A DNA stretch of 64,000 nucleotides from Thysanoteuthis rhombus (taxonomy: Eukaryota > Mollusca > Cephalopoda > Oegopsida > Thysanoteuthidae): contig OY735207.1 in assembly GCA_963457665.1 (NCBI GenBank), forward strand, positions 60,093,613 through 60,157,612. The letters are read 5' to 3'. The notes under the pieces are model-generated. The model made no database searches. It saw only the letters and a program-made list of their open reading frames with translations, and was not told the origin of the DNA. Position numbers and translations under genes: made by a program. Numbering within the stretch: position 1 is the first letter of the stretch; each line of letters starts with the position of its first letter. Below, in pieces: positions 33,920 to 46,639 of the stretch.

Positions 33920-35590
33920 ACAATTTGAATACGAACAAAGGTAACTCAGAAAATTATTTGTTAGTTAAGCCTCACATTACCATCAACAGAGGATACCCCT
34001 CCAGCTCATGTTAGGAGATTAGAGAATTGAGACTTCACTGACCAGAATAGACCAGTTGTTGGCAAAAATACTGAGGAAAGTGCTGTAGATCTAATGAATA
34101 TTGCTCTCAGTCGACACCAGATATTTAGTTTAAACATATAAATGCAGGAGAAAGAAAAAAAAATTAAATAGAGTCTTGGAAATACCAGCTAGACTGAACA
34201 AGGCATTAATGTAAGAAAAACAAGGTAAGTTAGGGACATTACAAACCACAGTGCTGCTATGATACCTGGTAAACTTACTTTCAGTCAACCTCCAGCGATG
34301 ACCACCAGACATCTGGTGAGAAAGCGCAAACCATGGAACAGAAGTGGACTGCGGGATTGCAAGGAGGAGATTGGCAGTTACTCAGTCTCCAACAATATCC
34401 ACCAGATATCTGGTATGAACTGGCAAGATACATGAAACACAATAGTGTGTTCTGCAAAGTAAACTAATAGAATTTGAACAGTTTTCATTGCAAAATGCAC
34501 CATTCATGTTTTGTTAGTTTTTTTTTTCTCTTATTTTACAATTCAATTTCACCAGAGAGAGATGTACATAATATTGAAAATTTTCAGTATTGTTATATAA
34601 TGTATTAAACATTTTTAAAGAAGTCTTGTTTTACTACTTTTTTAAGATTAACAAGCAAGACATTTCTTGGTCATTTCTCACAAGTAATAAATATAATAAT
34701 AGTCAAACCCCAGTTCCTACAAAGTGGTTGGAAGCAAATCTGTTTTCTCCCATAGCTCAGCAGATACACCCAGTCAATTGGTTGTGTTCCCAGCAAGAGA
34801 GTACTTACCTGAAAAAAAAAAAAAGAAATAATGTTAGTATTGTAGAAGTTGACATTATTGATCAGGAGTTGAAATGAATAATAAATAAAATAATGCAGAA
34901 TAAGGTCAAATGGAAAAGTGCTAAGTGTCACCCTTTGGGATTGAATGACAACCTACTTTTAGACAATGGTACCAGTGCTAGGTTTTTAAACACATCTGGA
35001 TTTTCTCAATACCTGTCTGAGTTCGTTTTTTTTTTTTCAGTTTAAAACTCAGCAAAATCCAAGATTTTCAATGTACTACAATTTCTCAAGTTAGTATTAC
35101 TTGAATTTGTAGAATAGCAACTGTAAACGATTCTTTACTCACTGTAATTCATATTATTTGAACTAAGATCCATATAATATATCCAAAAATAGTTGAATGT
35201 ATATAAAATTTACATATTTACACTTTTCACAATATGCATCAAATTCCCATCGCTGTTGTCAGAAATATTCAGCCTGTTAGCTTTAGTCATTTTCTGCACT
35301 AAGTGGGAGAGTCTCAGAGTAGGGCTAAAGTCAGTGGGCATTGATCAAGAAACCCTTAAGTGTAACTAAACGAATACAGTCAGTGCAAAAATCCATTAGT
35401 AATCTTTCCATCCTTGTTGCAGCTAAAATTTGTGAGAGTCATTATGGAATCTTTGGAGTGAGTGTAACATTAATTTTCGGCGGTGAGATGGGGTGGGTCC
35501 ATTCATCCAATTGTTACTTTTTATAATAACTTTTTAGGTCTAATACCCTCAGACTGTCAAAGTATCAAGAAGTAAGAATGAAAAAGTAGC
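33920..35590. other. Non-coding, mostly unassigned
   Basis: 'cgacaccagatatttagt', 'tgaccaccagacatctggtg' and 'caccagatatctggta' near 34113, 34298 and 34398 form a short repeated palindromic motif. 35260-35340 resembles 6215-6300. No gene signal. Confidence 0.35.
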
Positions 35591-35592
35591 TT

Positions 35593-35690
35593 TCAACTAG
35601 ACTTGAACCCTCATGAATTCTGAAAGCTTGTCTTTTGGGGAGGATACTTTAGCCAGTTCAGCTTCCGAAGCCTACAGCTGGACAGGGTAC
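35593..35690 (-). mobile_element. tRNA-like SINE head
   Basis: On the minus strand, box A-like tggctaaagtatcc (35655-35642) and box B-like gggttcaagtc (35610-35600), 31 bp apart. Confidence 0.55.
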
Positions 35691-35874
35691 AAATCTAGAT
35701 ATACTGTCACTTCCCAATTCCAAATATTTAGAATATTGTTTTGATTACATGAATTACTTAAATTCTATGATGAAGTGAATATTTTCAGTGTTCTGGCTAT
35801 TTATTCCAAGTTATTGTTTTTTGTTACTGTTATCATAACTTTCAGACAAAAAAAAAAACAAAAACAAGAACAAA

Positions 35875-36303
35875 CAGGTCTGGTTAGTCATTCAATAGAA
35901 ACCATTAGATGACAACCATCTTTAGGCAGCATGCCGTGTTGGATGCGATCAATGAATTTACTTCTCTCTATATATGTATGGTGTGTGCAGGCTGTACAAA
36001 TGGAGTTTGAAAACTGAAAATTTCAACATTTACTCCTTAAGTCTAGAACCCCCCCCATAGTTTTAGTGGAGAGTTCACTTTACAATGTAAGTTTATGCTA
36101 AATTGTTCTGAGTTTGTGTCCAGCAGCATTCATACTTGTTTTTTTGAAAATTCAGACTTTTTTCAGATATCACAGCCCAGCAAAAGGTGAGAGAAGTAAA
36201 ATTCATTGATGTGTCCTTTTTTCAATTGATCAACCCCAACATAGCCTGCTGCCAAAATATGTTGGTCACCTGACAGTTTCTATTGAATGATGAACCAGAC
36301 CTG
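35875..36303. mobile_element. R1 repeat with two 5' ends (long inverted termini)
   Basis: The left end reads caggtctggttagtcattc on the plus strand. The right end reads the same on the minus strand (caggtctggttcatcattc). The match extends inward about 80 bp on each side (caatagaaac..., ggcagcatgccgtgttgg / ggcagcaggctatgttgg). The middle, 35966-36220, is R1 in minus orientation with gtagtctagacttaaggag-type and aagtttatgctaaattg blocks. The copy therefore carries the R1 5' end at both borders. Confidence 0.75.
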
Positions 36304-36304
36304 T

Positions 36305-37470
36305 TGAGTATTTGGTTCAATAAGTCCCAATGTAATGTGAGGTGATATAATGGGTCACATTAACATCTTACACATGGGTATCCATGCCCTTTAAGAAAAA
36401 AAAAAAAAGTGTTGTATGCCACTTTTTTGCTTTTGCTAAGCATTCAATGCTTGCTTTGCAGCAAGCCATTATAGGGGCAGTTTGCACCTACCTCTATCTC
36501 TCACACATTCCTATCTCATGTACCTCCTACCAACCCAAACTCAAATGACTAAGCCTAACATACCATCATCACTAGTTTTGGGGTCTTGGAACGTCTACAA
36601 AATCTTCCCATATAAATAAATGATAATTGCTTACTTACTTTACACCATTTTAGCTTATGAATGTTTCTTTTTATGGGAATGCTTTACTTTTTGATAATGG
36701 GTAAACCTGGTTGTTTACATGGAGGAAGCTTTGCCCATGTGTTAGTTTTTAAGAGATTTCATGGTTTGATATTTTGCGACAGAAAATACGATTCAGTTCA
36801 AACTACTTTCAAAAGGCAGACTGATGACTAACTTAAATATGTTAATAGTTTCTGAGAAAAAGTACCGCATGAATTAGCATTGTTGAAGGGAAAGGAAAGC
36901 AGCTAAAAGCAGTGCATGGCAATTGTTGAAAATTTTGCGGGAATGATATAATCAGGGCGACTAAGTTTGAAATGAGACTTTTTTTATGGAGAGAAGGGGA
37001 AAAACCAGGTTCTATCTTAGATTAAACCAGATAGAGAATAAATTTTGGGAGTTTAAAAAGGTGATCTTTGCTTTGACATACATAAACCTATGGCAGTGTT
37101 TAATGAGCACGAGGCATAAAAAGTCATTCAGAGGCTCCAAATGTATAATTTTTTCACTAAATAAGAATAACGCCATATCCATCAGATATTAGGGCAATTA
37201 TGAGAATAAAAGCCCGTGTCAAGATTTTGCGCCATGAATTCATCAATGTATACTGGAAACAGAGCATCTGACATGCCAAATGGATGTAATAATCAAAAAC
37301 AAAAGACAGGCTTTAATTTCATTACTGTGGTAATTTCAGGAAAATATATTGCTTAATTATACTTTTACATAAGTATTAAACTTTACATGAAAAGCCTCTC
37401 TATGCTGTTCAAACATCACCATGAGTTTACGTCAAAGCAAATATTACCTTTACAAAAAAAAAAAAATTGA
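36305..37470. other. Non-coding, no recognised element
   Basis: No repeat partner found. A-rich run at 36393-36407. Confidence 0.35.
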
Positions 37471-37473
37471 ATA

Positions 37474-37665
37474 CTGTTTAGTCACTCAATAGAGAGTCAT
37501 GTGACTTATGTCTTTTGGCAGCATAGCATGTAAAGGGGTGATCAATTGAAAAAGGACAATCAACAAATAAGTTACTTCTCTAGCCTTCTGTCGGATAGTA
37601 ATCACTAGATAAGTCTAAATTTTCAGAAAACAAGCATGAACACTGACGGTCAAAAACTAAGATAA
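37474..37665 (+). mobile_element. R1 repeat, 5' half
   Basis: ctgtttagtcactcaatag, tcttttggcagcatagcatg, gtgatcaattgaaaaagg, acaagcatgaacactga. It then breaks off. 37738-37785 resembles the sequence after the R1 fragment at 3.8 kb. Confidence 0.7.
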
Positions 37666-38159
37666 TCAAGATATACCTGTACTGATTTTTTTGACAACTT
37701 GGGTACACTAGTTTCAAATTAAGTGATTGGGACTGACCAATTTTGATAACATTATCTGTGATTGTAATAATTGGATTCTTCTGTAATTAAACGAAAAACA
37801 TCTATGAAATAAAGGAAATGTTATGTTTCAAGGTCACTACAAAGTCAAATGAATCCAATTCATGAAAAAAAAAAAAAAAAAAAGAAAAAGGAAAAGGAAA
37901 AAGATTTCTTAAAGTGTTTCAAATATTCATAAATGCCATTCAATGCTAGATATTCTAAGGTAAACAATTTTTTTTGCCCAATTTTCAAGATGTCACTATA
38001 ATATATTGATTCATTCAGACTAATTAATCAGCATTTCATTCGCGCAACTAATGTAGTAAATTAGAATTCTATTCTTGTTCTAATGACGTAATAAAAATGT
38101 TGAATTTAAAGAACAATAAAAATCTGAAAAACAAATAAAATTTTGTTGACAATAGAATG

Positions 38160-38345
38160 CTATATTCCACTTATATAAAATGCATTATGTATAGAAGATT
38201 ATTCTCAATGCAAATCTCAATTACCCACTTATATAAAATGCAATGTATACACATTGCATTTTATATAAGTGGGTAAAAGGCTATATTCCAAGCTCACTGC
38301 AATGCAAGCCTCTATTATCCACGAACATAAAATGCAATGTCTTTA
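38160..38345. repeat. Repeat block around a perfect 56-bp hairpin
   Basis: 38221-38246 and 38251-38276 are perfectly complementary 26-base arms with a four-base loop (atac). The arms contain cttatataaaatgcaatgt. Related words occur on both sides: ccacttatataaaatgcatt at 38168, and 'cataaaatgcaatgtc' near 38327. ctatattcca occurs at both 38160 and 38280. 63700 also has tataaaatgcaatgtata. Confidence 0.9.
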
Positions 38346-38585
38346 ATCCATGTATTTCAGATATGTTATTTTTTACAGCATATGTAAACCAGTAACATAA
38401 TTGTGAACTGAATAATCCTGGAAAACATAATTTTAGTGGCTCAAATAAGTGTCAAAATTCAAACGATGTAGTGTTGTGGCTACATAACTTCCATTTTACT
38501 TGTTCCAACATACCAATTAACATTTGACACAAATTGTTCCAGTAGGTTTACTCTGCTGAGCAAGGTCGATCAAACAGTACGATAA

Positions 38586-39035
38586 CAAGTCTGGTTAGTC
38601 ACTCAATAGAAACATTCATGTGACCAACATCTTCTGGTAGTATGCAGTGAAGGGATGATCAATTAAAAAATTGGGAAAAAAGGGGTGATCAAACTAAGTT
38701 ACTTCTCTCACTTTTTGTTGGACAGAAATAAAAATAAAAAAAAGAAAAAAGCCTGATCCCCCCCCCCAAAAAAAAAGCAAGTATGAATGCTGCTGGACAT
38801 AAAATGAGAGATCTGTTTGGCATAAACTTACATTGCAAATCGAACTACACACTAAAAATCTATTCAAAGGATAAATTTTTTAACAAAATACATAAGAGTA
38901 AATGTTTAAATTTTCTGCCCTCCAGTTCTATGGGTGCAGCCTGTATATGTAATACATACATATATACATAGTCAGCCAGATCAACTTGAAAACAGAAGAA
39001 AACCTACAGCAACAGTTTTTTTGACAATTTCTAAT
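38586..39035 (+). mobile_element. R1 repeat, near full length
   Basis: Starts caagtctggttagtcactc. It has both gatcaa boxes, a poly-C/poly-A run, gaatgctgctggacataaaa, ggcataaacttacattgc, cagcctgtatatgtaatac and agtcagccagatcaactt, and ends atttctaatg. Confidence 0.8.
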
Positions 39036-42000
39036 GTGTAACTAACCATGATTATAAAAGTATTTCAAATGCTAGGCTGATTATTATACATCAAGATCAA
39101 TGAAAAATGTTGATTTAAAGAAACTTCCAGGGTTAAATAGGCTTACTCTATCTTTCACCTAAATGTTTAAGAAATATGGTAAATGAATAAAGATGAATAA
39201 TATTATCACCTCTGCCTAAAAACGAATCACTGTAAACTAGTTGCCTCAATTCTGTCACAATATCCCCACTCTGTACTCTTATCTCTCATCCTAGACTTCA
39301 CTAACCCACCTACACAACCCTTCTGACAGTGATACAAGATTACATAGAGCACTACATGGTGTGACGAGATCAATCAGAACCAGTATGCCCCCCCCCAGTA
39401 ATTTTTTCATTTTGAGAAAATTAAAAATCCATCTAATTACTTCCTCTCTCATTGTCATAATTCAACATCCACAATGAGATGTAAACATTTTTTTTTAGCT
39501 TCTTAAATTGCGAATGCCTCTTCTTACTTCACATTTTTTTAATACTGAGAATCAATTAAAAAAATAAAATAAAAAATAACTATACGATGCAGTGACGAGT
39601 AGCAAAAAAAAGAAAAGAAAAAAAAAAATCTTTTTTTTGCTCACTCTCTACCCTCCCTCTACATGACTAGGCACCATTTAAGAACATTTAAAAACAAAGG
39701 TGCTTTTTGGGGTCTCCATAGTAATTTTGGACCAAATCCAAATCTTGTACTGGCATTTTTTTTAGATAATTTTAGATGATTTTTTTAGATAATCAATCCT
39801 GGTACATGCATGGGCTATGGTGATTCATTCACATGAGGTAAGTATGTTTCGACTGTCCTGTGGTATTATGAAGACGCTTTCCAGGGTATAAATGCAAAAA
39901 TTCTAAAAAACCCAAGTCTTTTGACAGGGTCAATCATCTCCAAACTTTTTGTCTTCAATGTTTTGAAGTTATTGTTCAGTATATTTTGATTAATGATTTT
40001 TCTATGAGAGACCTTGACCTGAGAAAGACAGGGAAGATAGATTTACACTATTTACGTACTTGAACCAAGACTAACCCCTCCCTATCTTTAATCAGTCTAT
40101 TATCTTTAAACAGCTGTTAGTGGTATGTTTTTTTGTAAATAACAAGCTGAAATTAAGGCCAGATTTGATTTACATAATAATCCACACATAATAATTAGCA
40201 ATGTGTAGAGGTGTTCTATCATACTAAGGGATGTGATTGACACAGTAAAACAAAATTTCATTAATGCAACTGATGCAGTAAAATAGATTTTTTTTATTCA
40301 TGTTCTAATGACATAATAAATAGGACATCTGGTATCGTAATTTAGCAGAAATTGAATTTTATGTTATGTTTACTTGATGAATTGTATGTTTACTTAATTT
40401 TACATTTAGATTAATTTGATATTCTAGAAACTTGAAATTAAAGAAAATGCTGTCAATATAATGTCTGATATTTTATAAGGATAATGCTATTGCAAAATTA
40501 CTTGATTATTGCCATCATTTTTTGACAACAAGGGGTGAACTAGTAATTAATGAAGACAACAACATTATCCAATTAGCACAAATCTATTGAACCCCATTAA
40601 ATAAGTTTTTATTGTTTTGGTGAATTACATAGAATGGCTGTTTAAAATGTAATTACATATAAAATATGTAATTAGATATTCCTCATTGTATGCAAAGTTA
40701 AACTTAAAACCACTTACTACAAAAAAAAAAAAAAAAAATACCCCCTCCTTTGCCACTCCCTAGTAGAGAAATACTCCCCACCCTGTTTGGAACAGAGTCA
40801 TGTCACAATGCTTTCACATGAAGATGACATATACATTGTAAACACAGATGCACCCAATGTAAAGCAATTTCAAACAAATGCATCCCATTCAATTGCTCAT
40901 AAACCTATTGTCACATTCCTAAAAAACAACAAAAACCCACAGAGATAATTTGGAAGAGGGCAAAGGTTACTCAAAAAGAAATTTTATTACAGTAGAGGTA
41001 TTTATGTTGCTTGTTGGAGATAAGCATGCCTCCTACCCTGAACCTTTGGAATCAGGAAGGTTGGTTGGCTGGCTGTGACCGACTTGCAAACCAAGATAGA
41101 AACTAGCCTACTAGTAGTAATAGTTAATGACACTTGGTGTTTATTCCTAATACTAACTTAGTACTCTTTGAAAAAGTCAGGATTTATGTTGTTCAAGGAT
41201 GGATTAATATCTCGGTATATTTCAATTTCATTTAAAAAAATGATATGTTGAACTGATGAAATTGTCTAATCGGCTTCATTTTCATGAAAAATAAAAATGT
41301 GGTTTTCATTTAATACAAAAAAATAAGTAAATACAGTTTCAACATTTTTTTTACAAAATATAAATATAAATCCGTATATCAGTTTGATCAAACATTTATT
41401 TGATCAAAACAAGGATATAAAAACTATTTTTTCCTATCAAAAGTTTATGTAATCAAAGGGAAATTGAACTTGAATTTTTTTTTTTTTTTACAAAAAATTG
41501 AATAAATTTTATCAATTTGGTTCAACATATACATTCCTTCTGGGGTCTTAATTCTTAAAATATTGTTTCTTCAAAGTAAAATGAAGTTTTAATGTAACTC
41601 TTTCAAACAACCCAGTCGGTGCCTAAAAGAAACGAAAACTAATCGCAGTTTTTAGTGACAATATGTACACACAAGTCAGTCACATAAGTTTTAGTCTCAT
41701 GCTTTCTTTAATCAGCTTTAAAGATTAAGAGAGTAAAGCTTATTATCGCACTGAGAAGTGAAAAAAAAAAAACCCCAAAAAACAAAACAAAACGTACATA
41801 CAAACATACCAACCAATTTTATGATACTGGTTTTTATACATCAAAATATGGCAAATGCCTCGCAAATACAGTCATATATAGACTTATGCCTGATCATAGA
41901 TATGCCTCCATAAGACTTTAAAACTTAACTGGGGATGACGAAAATTTCAGTCAGAACAGTTCAACGGCTCAAATGCGAATGAAAATTTACATGATATTGT

Positions 42001-42397
42001 TAGCTTGCTAAAGAAAATGCAGTGTGTATGACAGGTTTGTTTCAAGTTTTCCGAGGAGAAGAAAGTAAAAGAGCAGACACCTTTCTCATGACTACATGAA
42101 AAGAAATGTAATGGATGACATTTATTCCATTCTTTTCAAGAAGCTTAGGAAGACTTATGTCCAATGTAGAGCTTTAGATAAAAAGCTTTGCACCACTATT
42201 TTATGTAGTGGAGTGAATGTGTATATTTCAATTGACCTTACAATGATTGACTAGGACCCTTTACTGTTATAACTGTCTGGGCAATAAGGTAATTATAGGA
42301 GAGAGGTTTTCCTAAGAGCTCAATATCCAACTCTTCATCAACAATCATGGTATGCTTTAATAAAATAGACCTCAATGAAATGAAAAAAAAAACTAAA
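39036..42397. other. Non-coding, mostly unassigned
   Basis: Very AT-rich, with A runs (39605-39628, 40721-40738, 41760-41772). No exon, RNA gene or clear repeat partner was recognised in this 3.3 kb, which makes it the emptiest part of the window. Confidence 0.35.
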
Positions 42398-42812
42398 CAG
42401 GTCTAATTAGCCAAACAATATAAATCATAACGTGACTAATGTCTTTTGACAGCATGCAATATTGAGGGTGATCAATTAAAAAAATAGAAAATAAAAAAGG
42501 ATGATCAATGAATAAGTTTGCCTGTACACATGATATATATACACACATACATGGGTGTTAGCAGAAAAAAATTTCCAAGAAAAAAACTCTGGTTGCCAAC
42601 TCATAAAATATTTTTGTGCTAGTTTGACTGCTAAGAAGTGCTAGATTTAAAAAGAGAAAAAGCCAAAAATGGCCAAATTGTTCAAGCACTTCCTATGCCG
42701 ATTTTTATTTGTCAAAGACGAAATTCCGTCTGATGATGGAAATTTAGCACCCATGCAGAGCCAGCCAGACCAACTTAAAAACCAAGGAAACCCATGTCAA
42801 CGGTTTCTTATT
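42398..42812 (+). mobile_element. R1 repeat interrupted by R2
   Basis: Left part: caggtctaattagccaaac, tcttttgacagcatgcaata, gatcaattaaaaaaatag, gatcaatgaataagttt. The right part resumes at agccagccagaccaactt and ends 'gtcaacggtttcttatta'. Between them, 42551-42753 is R2. The R1 segment with the tagcataaactta box is missing. Confidence 0.7.
42551..42753 (+). mobile_element. R2 repeat, copy 2, nested in R1
   Basis: Terminal inverted repeats are visible: tgggtgttagca at the left and tttagcaccca at the right. About 200 bp, no coding capacity, MITE-like. A second copy is at 14494-14708. Confidence 0.7.
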
Positions 42813-43499
42813 AGGTTTCCCCCTCAAAGACTTTTTTAGAAGCATTTCCCCCTCACGCTAAAAGGCGCCACACTGAAAAAAGTGAAGCAATGATATGAAA
42901 AAGGAAGGACTTAGGAGGGAGGGAAGAGAATTGATCAAAGCATCCAGAGTTGCTATGATTTGGATGTAGGTCAGTGGGAGAGACAGAAAAGCAGTCAACC
43001 CTGACCCAGAGGCCAAAATATCCCACAATTGATTCACATTCCCAAATTTCGGCCATTTTCCTGTCTAGAATCCTTATTTATACAACCTATTTCCATACAG
43101 ACAGCAGTCATTGGAGTGTCCCAGCAGCCACTATATAGTCCTAAAGTTGTTCTTAACATTACTGAAGAAGCCAGATGAGGCTAGTGTTTGAATCTCTCAG
43201 CTCTGCCAATACGCAAAAATGTCAGAGATGCAAAAGTAAGACCCCCCCCCCCCGAATAGTGAAGGACAAGTCACATTTCTTTCCTATTTACACCAACAAG
43301 CGATCAAGAAAAATGAAGAAATTACTTTTCTAAGAATTAGAACTCGGTCAATGGCAGTGTAAGGGAGAAAAATTTTTTTTAAAAAAACAATAAAAATATG
43401 ATATTTTCAGTGAGAGACAAACTCCTGTTCAAATGGGAAATTCTCAGCATATAGACAAGAGTGCAGGAAATTCTCAGCTATAGACTAGAGAGCAGGAAA

Positions 43500-43580
43500 T
43501 AATAGATTCATGCCTTTACGAAGAGCATAAATCTTAAGTGAACACGAGCAGTCTCAACTGAAAATCAAACTGAAGTGAGA
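43500..43580 (+). repeat. R8 repeat, copy
   Basis: gattcatgcctttacgaaga, then 'gcataaatcttaagtgaaca' and 'cagtctcaactgaaa'. The same order occurs at 55550 (+), 62540-62610 (-) and 63230-63310 (-). Confidence 0.55.
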
Positions 43581-43799
43581 AATAAAATTGAAGCTAGACT
43601 TCCTGTTATTACCTTCGTGTTTTTTTTTTAATGTGTGAATAAAAATAAAAAAGAAGCTTCCTTTAATATGGTAATAATCAAATATTAGCTACCTTCAGAA
43701 GAGTTTTTTCTTTTAACTTAAGGTTGAATCTAATCATTAGGAGATCATATTACATTAAAAACTAATTATATTTCCATGCATGGCTTAAGCTTGCGATTA

Positions 43800-43872
43800 G
43801 TTTCTATAACTGCCCGATATTCCTGATTTGGAGTCCAGAGCTTTATCTACTGACCTATTTCTAGACTCTGGT
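43800..43872 (-). mobile_element. tRNA-like SINE head
   Basis: On the minus strand, box A-like tcagtagataaagctctgg (43853-43835) is followed by an anticodon-like arm (actccaaatc). Box B is decayed (gggcagttatag). Confidence 0.4.
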
Positions 43873-45928
43873 CTGGGACGAAAAACACAACTGCCATCAA
43901 GTTGAAAAGATCCAATTACAATGCAAAATTAGTACAGGATCCTGGACTGCTCGCCTATCAGAAGCCAGAATTAAAAAATTCAATATAACTTCAAAGAAAT
44001 CTGAAATAGAGGCATCCGTTGATAACTAGAAAAGAAAAAAAAATGCTTGTTCTTAACAAGCTAAGTCAATCTATATTAAGCACTAATACAAGTGAGTATT
44101 CATTTATACATTGAAAATCTATTAGACCAAATAATAATGTAACTTATGGAGGACTATCAAGGTTACCTGGCTTTTCCTAGTTTAAAATATCTTCCAAATT
44201 CAATATTAAAAATTTTTTCTTATAAAATGCAATAAAAAAAAAAAATAAACAAAAATTGAGTCCTGAGTGCACAGCATAAATTGTTTATGGAACCTTTCAA
44301 GTGTAAAAAAAGTCAACATTAAGATTATATTACACTAGCAGCGTGCCCATAAAAAAAATTATAGGATTATTTACGGATGTATACAGATTTCTGCCATGAA
44401 TAAGAGGATCTGTACATTCTGCCTAGGATCAAAGTGTTGTACATGTATACTCTAGCAGAAGTTACTGACCAAGAAACAAACAGAAAAAGTCAATGTCCAT
44501 TATATAGAATAGTTTAGTTGATATCCGCAGAAAAAATTCAAATATATCCTTGAATTTCTATGAAAATACTTTTCAAGGAAAAATAATAGTTGGAGAGTCC
44601 ATAGTTTCAAAAAGTTGGAAGGAGGAACTTTATCAACAAAGTTTTTATCCATGAGTGAGAGAATCAAGCGTTATGAACAGTAAACAGAAATTTAAAAAAA
44701 TTAAAAAAATCACTTGATTATATAAGTTAGTATGAATTTGATATCAGACCACCTGTATTTGAAAATCCGATGAGTATGGAACCCATTTTTGAAGCTATAT
44801 TCTTGGTTGGAATGGGAACGGTTTGTAGATAATGTGGGTCTAGATAGTTCTGGTTGAGGAATGAGTGGCGCAAAGACTGTTGGAGACAAAGGATTTTGTC
44901 TCCTTGTGGTTTAGTGTTAGCAGTGACGTCACTGGATATGTGGAAGGAGAAAAGGAGATGTACAAAGAAAATGCACACCAAGTATGAACATAGACGCAGA
45001 TATGAAACAAAGTAAAAAGAACACATACAAGTATTTGGATGGACAAATAAAACGTACATTTAATACAAGGACATCAATGACAAATGACGAATGAAAATGA
45101 AATACTTATAATGATAATGTAAATATGATCGATCACGTACAGAGATGAGAAGAGATGGTGAAAGGTGGGAGCTTTGTTGTCATTGATAGAACTGGTGTCA
45201 GAGTTGGAGTGGAGGTGTCTGAACTGCTTGTGAGTCCATATGGCTTGGAGTGTACCAAGGAATAAACATGGAGACCTGGTTCAGTGTGTGTGTCAAACTG
45301 CCAAATTGTGTGCGTGACTTGGACGCTTTTCTCTGACACAGATAGACACTCCACGGACAGACCATAGAAGATAGAGAACACAAGAGTTTTATCCATGCGT
45401 GTTTCCCGAAGTAATGAGAATTAGGACGAATCGTCGTGATTATCGGATAGTAAAAAGACTTTACCATTTCATCCATGAGAGTTAGAGGTGTACACGCAGT
45501 TGGACCATATGGTGAATATACGGTTGCATAGCTGTGCGTATGTAAGATGCCTCAACATCGATGAAGTGAAATGGTAAAAGTTGTCATGATTAAAAAATGG
45601 TTAAGATTGGATTGGCCAAGCAGTCAGCAAAATGATACCGACCTTAGAAGAGGAGGCCAAAAGCGTAACAAGCTAGGAGTGCTGGCACATATGCTTCCAG
45701 GGCTTTTATTGGGGTCATTGTAGGAAGTGACATTTTTTTGATCTCTAGCTAAAAGGAGGGTTTTAAAACCTATCTGTATATTCATTCCTTATTTTCTTCT
45801 AATGTTAAGATCTGATATAAAATGTAGGAGAAAAAAAGTACACTTAATGAATGAATTTAGATATTCCATTATTTACTTGTCTATGATTCTACATTTCTCA
45901 AGTTTCATTTGTCAATGAAGTTGAAGAT

Positions 45929-45929
45929 T

Positions 45930-45975
<46 letters not shown>
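45929..45975. repeat. (CA)n(TA)n microsatellite
   Basis: CA run followed by TA run, immediately before an R3 unit. Confidence 0.95.
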
Positions 45976-46100
45976 TCAGTCGTGTCTGTCTGTTTATCTG
46001 TCCACATGATATCACCGAGAGTACTAAATGGGTTTCAATGAAATTTTGTGGAAAAGTGAACAACCGAGAAAGAGAGAAATGGTAAAATCTTCAGGCACAA
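45976..46100 (-). repeat. R3 repeat, one unit
   Basis: In plus reading, 'tctgtccacatgatatcacc', 'gagtactaaatgggtttc', 'aatgaaattttgtgg'. Same orientation as the 60.7-61.1 kb copies and inverse to 7.8, 26.9 and 32.1 kb. Confidence 0.6.
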
Positions 46101-46639
46101 AAGGTGGAGAGAGGCGGTGATGTACTGGAGTCCTTGAAAATGGGGCCATGCAGTGTGCCCCTCCCCACCAGCCTCAAAGTCAGGGTAACCACAGTATTCC
46201 TCTTCAATGGAGTTGGGGGAAATCGATGACTGTTTATGTTTTTGCTTTGAAAGCAAATTTAGGGACATTTCCAAAGCATATTTTAGTATGCATAAACTAC
46301 AATTACATTATCACAAAATTTCATTTTTTTTCTCATGGAATGATGAAATAAAATATAGGAAAGACTGCAATCTTATATTTCAGGCAGCTATGCATACTGC
46401 ATGAAGCACATTTAACAAAATATTTTTTTTCTAGCAACATATTCAAGTACAGTTTTGCCATGGTGAGATTTCTTGGAATGTCATTTCCTGGAGAAAATAT
46501 ACAAGAAGAATTCGAGCGCACTTCAGTTTGTTCTTGAAGGATAACACTGGGGAAATCCCTTTCTGCTTCACAGCTTGTGATAGCTCTTAAGTATAGCTTA
46601 GCACAATAGAGATATTTGGGGATTGCTCAATCGGGTGTT

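Larger units (their letters stand above)
42813..46620. other. Non-coding, mostly unassigned
   Basis: Holds an R8 copy (43500-43580), a SINE head (43.8 kb), a CA/TA microsatellite and one R3 unit (46.0 kb). Overlapping minus-strand frames at 44727-45476 are unusually free of stops over 750 bp and contain phrases such as IPTKNIASKMGSILIGFS. I recognise no family, and no splice sites join them. They may be remains of a mobile element. Confidence 0.3.

Noticed and set aside
42730-42753. ctgatgatgg resembling a hammerhead core
   Set aside because: It is the R2 terminus. There is no GAAAC element or stem after it.
44727-45476. Overlapping minus-strand frames
   Set aside because: Long for this window, but different frames overlap, and no known domain or splice sites were found. 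Left as unassigned rather than called a gene.
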